Assembly (NCBI RefSeq): GCF_002979865.1
Contig: NZ_PCPZ01000004.1
Span: 124,001-188,000, forward strand
Length of the DNA: 64,000 nt
Direction of reading: 5' to 3'
From: Arthrobacter sp. MYb214
GTDB taxonomy: Bacteria; Actinomycetota; Actinomycetes; Actinomycetales; Micrococcaceae
Part shown: positions 59,788-64,000 of the stretch, one piece after another
Numbering within the stretch: the stretch's first letter is position 1
Layout: each line of letters starts with the position of its first letter
The notes under the pieces: generated by a model
Told to the model about the DNA's origin: nothing
The model's input: the letters and a program-made list of their open reading frames with translations, nothing else
Databases searched by the model: none
Translations under genes and position numbers: made by a program

Positions 59788-61401
59788 ATGGCAACACAGC
59801 TCAACGGGCCAACCGCCCGCGAGATCATCAGCAACGGCGAAGCCGTGCTGGGCATCGAGTTCGGTTCAACGAATATCAAAGCCAGCCTGATCGGCCCCGG
59901 CCACCAGCAGCTTGCCAGCGGCAGCCACGCCTGGGAGAACCAGTACGAAAACAGGAATTGGACCTACTCCCGCGAAGCCATCGTCGCCGGCCTGCAGGAC
60001 TCTATGGCCCAGGTGCTGGAAGATGCCCAAGAGCGCCACGGAGTACGCCCAACGCAGCTAGGAGCCGTTGGAATCTCCGCGATGATGCATGGCTACCTCG
60101 CCTTCGACGCCGACCGGGAACTGCTGGTTCCCTTCCGCACCTGGCGCAACACCTCCACGGCAAAAGCGGCGGCGATGCTCAGCGAGGAACTGGACTTCAA
60201 TATCCCGCAGCGCTGGTCCGTAGCGCACTACTTCCAAGCGCTGCTCAACGGCGAAGAGCACGTGTCGAAAGTTTCCCGCCTGAACACGCTGGCCGGATTC
60301 GTGCATGAGCTTCTCACCGGAAATTTTGTGCTTGGCGTGGGCGATGCCGCGGGAATGTTCCCCATCGATTCAGCCACCGGCAGCTACGATGCACGGATGC
60401 TTTCCGCCTTTGACGCGGTGGCTGCCCGGCATGGCGCGACCGCAGGGCTTTCCTCAATGCTGCCCGCGGCACTGCCCGCCGGTGCAGATGCTGGCACGCT
60501 TAGCGAAGCCGGGGTCTTGCTCCTGGACCCCACCGGCCAGCTCCAGCCTGGCAGCCCGCTGTGCCCACCGGAAGGAGACGCCGGAACCGGCATGGTGGCT
60601 ACCAATTCGGTAGCCCAGCGCACCGGCAACATCTCCGCCGGAACCTCCATTTTCGCGATGGTGGTCCTCGACGCGCCGCTCAAGGAAGTGCACCACGAAA
60701 TCGACGTGGTCACCACGCCCGATGGGCATCCGGTAGCCATGGTCCACTGCAATAACGGCGCCAGCGAATTTGCCGCCTGGGCCCAGGTCTTCGGGCAGTT
60801 CGCCCGGGCGCTGGGCAGCGACGCCGACGACAACGCGGTCTTCGAAACCCTGCTGCGTTCGGCCCTTCAGGGTGCTGCCGATGGTGCGGGGCTCCTGGCC
60901 TACAACAATCTTTCCGGCGAACCGGTAGCGGGTCTTGCCGAAGGCCGTCCGGCCATCCTGCGCACCCCGGACTCCACGCTGAACCTGCCCAACTTCGTGC
61001 GTGTTCAGGTGTACGCCATGTTCGCCACGCTGAGCCTCGGACTGCGCGTGCTGGCCGCCGAAGGCGTCGAGGTCAAGCAGATGTTTGCCCATGGCGGCAT
61101 CTTCCGCACCGCCGGGGTGGCCCAACGGCTGCTGGCCGCTGCGATCAACACTCCCGTCCTTGTCGGGGACAGCGCCGGACACGGAGGTGCATGGGGCATC
61201 GCCGTCCTGGCAGCGTACCGGCGCCGAGTCCTCGATGGCCTGCAGCAGTCCCTGCCTGAATTCCTGGATTCCGAAGTCTTCGCCGGTGCCGCTTTGAGCC
61301 TCGCGGAGCCGCAGGCCGATGACCGTGCCGGCTTCGAGGCCTACCTGGAAACCTATGAAGCCGGCCTGGCCATTCAGCGCACCGCCATTACCGCCATCTA
61401 G
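59788..61401 (+). CDS. araB: FGGY-type L-ribulokinase
   Basis: 537 residues from the ATG at 59788. LGIEFGSTNIKASLIGPGH is the phosphate motif; HAWENQYENRNWTYSREAIVAGLQ, GISAMMHGYLAFD and FRTWRN follow; GNISAGTSIFAMVVLD and FAHGGIFRTAGVAQRLLAAAINTPVLVG form the adenosine site. It belongs to the divergent ribulokinase group of gram-positives rather than to the E. coli AraB type. Position before araD and araA supports phosphorylation of L-ribulose. Confidence 0.87.
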   Translation: MATQLNGPTAREIISNGEAVLGIEFGSTNIKASLIGPGHQQLASGSHAWENQYENRNWTYSREAIVAGLQDSMAQVLEDAQERHGVRPTQLGAVGISAMMHGYLAFDADRELLVPFRTWRNTSTAKAAAMLSEELDFNIPQRWSVAHYFQALLNGEEHVSKVSRLNTLAGFVHELLTGNFVLGVGDAAGMFPIDSATGSYDARMLSAFDAVAARHGATAGLSSMLPAALPAGADAGTLSEAGVLLLDPTGQLQPGSPLCPPEGDAGTGMVATNSVAQRTGNISAGTSIFAMVVLDAPLKEVHHEIDVVTTPDGHPVAMVHCNNGASEFAAWAQVFGQFARALGSDADDNAVFETLLRSALQGAADGAGLLAYNNLSGEPVAGLAEGRPAILRTPDSTLNLPNFVRVQVYAMFATLSLGLRVLAAEGVEVKQMFAHGGIFRTAGVAQRLLAAAINTPVLVGDSAGHGGAWGIAVLAAYRRRVLDGLQQSLPEFLDSEVFAGAALSLAEPQADDRAGFEAYLETYEAGLAIQRTAITAI

Positions 61402-61436
61402 GCATCGCACACAGTTTCGGACGAAAAGAGAAACCG

Positions 61437-62153
61437 ATGAATCAACCACGAATCCTGGCGGATTACCCGCAGTCAATGCAGGACGAGGTGGCCACGGTCC
61501 GCCAGATTGTTGCCGACCTGCACGCCGAATTGCCGCGCTATGAGCTGGTGGTCTGGACTGCCGGCAACGTGTCGCAGCGCGTGCGCCACCCGGAAATCGC
61601 CGACGGCTCCGCGGACCTGTTCGTGATCAAGCCATCGGGCGTCGCCTACGACGAGCTGACCGCGCAGTCCATGGTGGTCTGCACCTTGGACGGCAAGCTG
61701 CTCGATGGCACCCGCGCCCCGTCCTCGGACACCGCGGCCCATGCCTACACCTACGAGCACATGCCGCAGGTGGGCGGCGTGGTGCATACCCACTCCACCT
61801 ACGCCACCGCATGGGCGGCGCGCGGCGAGGAAATTCCCTGCGTGCTGACCATGATGGCCGACGAATTCGGCGGCCCGATCCCGGTAGGCCCCTTCGCCAT
61901 CATTGGCGATGATTCGATTGGCCGCGGCATCGTGTCCACGCTGAGCGAGTCCCGCAGCCCGGCCGTGCTGATGCGCAACCACGGTCCTTTCACGATCGGA
62001 AAGGACGCCAAGGCCGCAGTCAAAGCCGCGGTGATGTGCGAGGAAGTGGCACGAACCGTGCACATCTCGCGCCAGCTAGGCAACCCGGTCGCGATCGACC
62101 AGAAGCATATCGACTCGCTCTACGAGCGCTACCAGAACGTCTACGGACAGTAA
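61437..62153 (+). CDS. araD: L-Ribulose-5-phosphate 4-epimerase
   Basis: 238 residues, class II aldolase fold. [12 protein letters not shown] (phosphate-binding), [32 protein letters not shown] (two zinc His), [30 protein letters not shown] (third His) and [16 protein letters not shown] at the end are all typical. It makes D-xylulose-5-phosphate. It has a good AAGAGAAACCG ribosome site, and araA starts 7 bases after its stop. Confidence 0.95.
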   Translation: MNQPRILADYPQSMQDEVATVRQIVADLHAELPRYELVVWTAGNVSQRVRHPEIADGSADLFVIKPSGVAYDELTAQSMVVCTLDGKLLDGTRAPSSDTAAHAYTYEHMPQVGGVVHTHSTYATAWAARGEEIPCVLTMMADEFGGPIPVGPFAIIGDDSIGRGIVSTLSESRSPAVLMRNHGPFTIGKDAKAAVKAAVMCEEVARTVHISRQLGNPVAIDQKHIDSLYERYQNVYGQ

Positions 62154-62160
62154 GGACATC

Positions 62161-63672
62161 ATGGCCAAGGCATATAACACCCAAGAAATCTGGTTCTTCA
62201 CCGGCAGCCAGGACCTGTACGGCGAAGAGACGCTGCGCCAGGTGGCGCAGCAGTCCACCGAGGTCGCGCAGGCGCTGGATGCGTCCGCCGACGTTCCGGC
62301 AAGGATCGTGTGGAAGCCGGTCCTGAAGGACTCCGAATCGATCCGCCGCGCAATGCTGGAAGCAAACTCGGATGACAAAGTGCTGGGCGTCATCACCTGG
62401 ATGCACACCTTCAGCCCGGCCAAGATGTGGATCAACGGCCTGAAGGCCCTGCAGAAGCCGCTGCTGCACCTTCACACCCAGGCCAATGTCGAACTGCCCT
62501 GGGATTCGATCGACTTCGACTTCATGAACCTGAACCAGGCCGCCCACGGCGACCGCGAGTACGCCTACCTGGCCACCCGCCTGGGCGCGGCCCGCACCAC
62601 CGTGGTCGGCCATGTCTCCAACCCGGCCGTATCCCGCCGCGTGGGCACCTGGATCCGCGGCGCTGCCGGCTTCAACGCCGTGCAAAACCTGAACCTGGTC
62701 CGCTTCGGCGACAACATGCGCAACGTCGCGGTGACCGAGGGGGACAAGACCGAGGCGGAGATCCGCTTCGGCGTCTCGGTGAACACCTGGGCCGTCAACG
62801 ACCTGGTCGAAGCGGTCCAGGCCGTGGCCGAGGCCGACATCGATGCGCTGGTCGCCGAGTACGAGCGCGAATACGAAGTCGTGCCCGAACTGCGCGCCGG
62901 CGGTGCCCGCCACGAGTCGCTGCGCTATGCCGCATCCCAGGAAATTGCGCTGGAAGCCTTCCTGTCCAAGGCCGGCGCCATGGCGTTCACGACCAACTTC
63001 GAGGACCTGGGCGGGCTCAAGCAGCTGCCGGGCCTGGCTGTGCAGCGCCTGATGGGCAAGGGCTACGGCTTCGGCGCCGAAGGCGACTGGAAGACCGCGG
63101 TACTGGTGCGTGCCGCCAAGGTCATGGGCGAGGGCCTGCCGGGCGGCGCCTCGCTGATGGAGGACTACACCTACGACCTGACTCCCGGCAAGGAGCTGAT
63201 CCTCGGCGCCCACATGCTCGAGGTCTGCCCGTCGCTGACCACCTCCAAGCCGCGGGTTGAAATCCACCCGCTGGGCATCGGCGGCCGCGAGGATCCGGTG
63301 CGCATGGTCTTCAACGCGGACGTTGCCGAAGGTGCGGTGGTCGTGTCCATGGCCGATATGCGCGAGCGCTTCCGCCTGACTGCCAATGTGGTGGATGTGG
63401 TCACCCCGCCGGCGGACCTGCCGAACCTGCCGGTGGCGCGCGCGGTGTGGAGCCCGCGGCCGGACTTCAATATTTCCGCCGAGTCCTGGCTGGCTGCCGG
63501 CGGTGCGCACCACACGGTGATGTCCACGGCCGCGGGGATCGAGGCTTTCGAGATCTTCGCTGAAATCGCAGGCACCGAGCTGCTGGTTATCGATGAGGAA
63601 ACCACCCGCCGGAACTTCGCGCAGCAGATTCGCGTGAACCAGAGCTACTACCGCTTGGCGCAGGGTTTCTAG
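62161..63672 (+). CDS. araA: L-Arabinose isomerase
   Basis: 503 residues. [86 protein letters not shown] and [11 protein letters not shown] cover the active site, including the metal-binding Glu and His residues. It converts L-arabinose to L-ribulose in the cytoplasm. Last gene of the araBDA operon, followed by a hairpin. Confidence 0.96.
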   Translation: MAKAYNTQEIWFFTGSQDLYGEETLRQVAQQSTEVAQALDASADVPARIVWKPVLKDSESIRRAMLEANSDDKVLGVITWMHTFSPAKMWINGLKALQKPLLHLHTQANVELPWDSIDFDFMNLNQAAHGDREYAYLATRLGAARTTVVGHVSNPAVSRRVGTWIRGAAGFNAVQNLNLVRFGDNMRNVAVTEGDKTEAEIRFGVSVNTWAVNDLVEAVQAVAEADIDALVAEYEREYEVVPELRAGGARHESLRYAASQEIALEAFLSKAGAMAFTTNFEDLGGLKQLPGLAVQRLMGKGYGFGAEGDWKTAVLVRAAKVMGEGLPGGASLMEDYTYDLTPGKELILGAHMLEVCPSLTTSKPRVEIHPLGIGGREDPVRMVFNADVAEGAVVVSMADMRERFRLTANVVDVVTPPADLPNLPVARAVWSPRPDFNISAESWLAAGGAHHTVMSTAAGIEAFEIFAEIAGTELLVIDEETTRRNFAQQIRVNQSYYRLAQGF

Positions 63673-63694
63673 CGGTTCGAAGGACACCTGCCCA

Positions 63695-63729
63695 GGTAAT
63701 GCGCGCCCCGTGGCGGGGCGTGCATTACC
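63695..63729 (+). terminator. Terminator of araBDA
   Basis: GGTAATGCGCGCCCC (63695-63709) pairs with 63715-63729 (15 pairs, one G-T) around a GTGGC loop. Confidence 0.8.
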
Positions 63730-63780
63730 AATGAGTAAGGAATCTTAATTTATTTACATAGAGGGTGGCTGAAATCACTG

Positions 63781-63794
63781 TGTTAGCGCTAACA
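63781..63794. promoter_or_regulatory. Arabinose operator TGTTAGCGCTAACA, copy 2
   Basis: Identical to the araB copy, 54 bases before the start of the next gene. A GTGAG-N6-CTCAC inverted repeat follows at 63799-63814. Confidence 0.85.
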
Positions 63795-63847
63795 TAGTGT
63801 GAGTCCAGTCTCACTCGCAGATATGGCAACCTTTCAAGGAGGAAAAG

Positions 63848-64000
63848 ATGGCATGGAATAATTGGACCCGCAAGGCCGCGGCGACCATGGGATCGCTGGC
63901 ACTGGTCGGCGCATTGGCAGCGTGCAGCGGCGGTGGCGCTGGCGGCGGAGCAGGAGCCGGCGAAGGCGAGTCGACTGCACCTGAGGACATCCAGGTGGGC
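63848..64000 (+). CDS. Sugar ABC transporter binding lipoprotein (partial, runs off right edge)
   Basis: Only 51 residues are visible. MAWNNWTRKA, a hydrophobic signal and the lipobox LAAC (Cys26) are followed by a Gly/Ser/Glu linker and EDIQVG, where the first strand of a sugar-binding domain would begin. CAAGGAGGAAAAG precedes the ATG. With the arabinose operator directly upstream, it is probably the binding protein of an L-arabinose or multi-sugar (ChvE-like) ABC importer. Confidence 0.7.
   Translation, partial: MAWNNWTRKAAATMGSLALVGALAACSGGGAGGGAGAGEGESTAPEDIQVG

Noticed and set aside
1-64000. CRISPR arrays, tRNA or rRNA genes, insertion sequences, integrases, phage genes
   Set aside because: I looked for regular repeats, cloverleaf-like stretches, rRNA words and transposase or integrase motifs and saw none; short tRNAs could still escape reading by eye.

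Overview
The window is a high-GC chromosomal segment of an actinobacterium, most likely Micrococcaceae (Glutamicibacter/Arthrobacter group). This rests on the rpsF-ssb-rpsR-rplI ... dnaB order, the GTG/TTG starts with strong AGGAGG-type ribosome sites, the LacI-rich sugar regulation and the corynebacterial-style iol gene order. I see no rRNA, tRNA, CRISPR array, insertion sequence or prophage.

Layout. 1-13 kb is a housekeeping block: the end of an SGNH/acyltransferase gene, rpsF-ssb-rpsR-rplI with a possible S6:S18 leader and a strong terminator, a PadR/HAAS pair, a CoA-transferase, a PQQ-type sugar dehydrogenase lipoprotein, an acyl-CoA synthetase/thioesterase pair, a flavin reductase, and dnaB preceded by a dense cluster of DnaA boxes. 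13-24.5 kb is miscellaneous: ZIP, MFS and AEC transporters, pirin next to an OhrR-type MarR regulator, an SDR followed by a frameshifted SnoaL-like gene, and a 757-residue internally duplicated membrane protein divergent from its presumed TetR regulator. 24.5-28.4 kb is a urate operon (uraD-uraH-urate oxidase-NCS2 permease) that converts uric acid to allantoin. 28.6-31.7 kb carries a ROK glucokinase, an MFS transporter and a RutE-like nitroreductase.

31.7-58.3 kb is an inositol super-locus of about 26 kb. A core operon iolC-(aldolase)-iolD-mmsA-iolE-iolG-iolH is followed by the transporter iolT. Around it lie iolB-gntR, an ABC transporter and further dehydrogenase/isomerase genes, giving five Gfo/Idh/MocA dehydrogenases and five AP-endonuclease-2-type TIM-barrel proteins under one GntR and three LacI regulators. 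Recurrent TTGT-N4-ACAA-like sites lie upstream of iolC, iolT, gntR and two dehydrogenase/isomerase units and suggest one GntR regulon. A TTTTGGA..TCCAAAA-type operator is shared by two LacI paralogues with the same recognition helix. The inferred role is use of several inositol stereoisomers or related polyols, funnelled through IolE/D/B/C, an aldolase and MmsA to central metabolism.

58.5-64 kb is an L-arabinose cluster: a LacI-type regulator (AraR-like), then araB-araD-araA. The same perfect palindrome, TGTTAGCGCTAACA, lies before araB and before a sugar-binding lipoprotein gene that runs off the right edge.

All family assignments come from reading the sequence; no database search was run. 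Start codons were chosen from ribosome-site spacing and family N-termini and are inferences.
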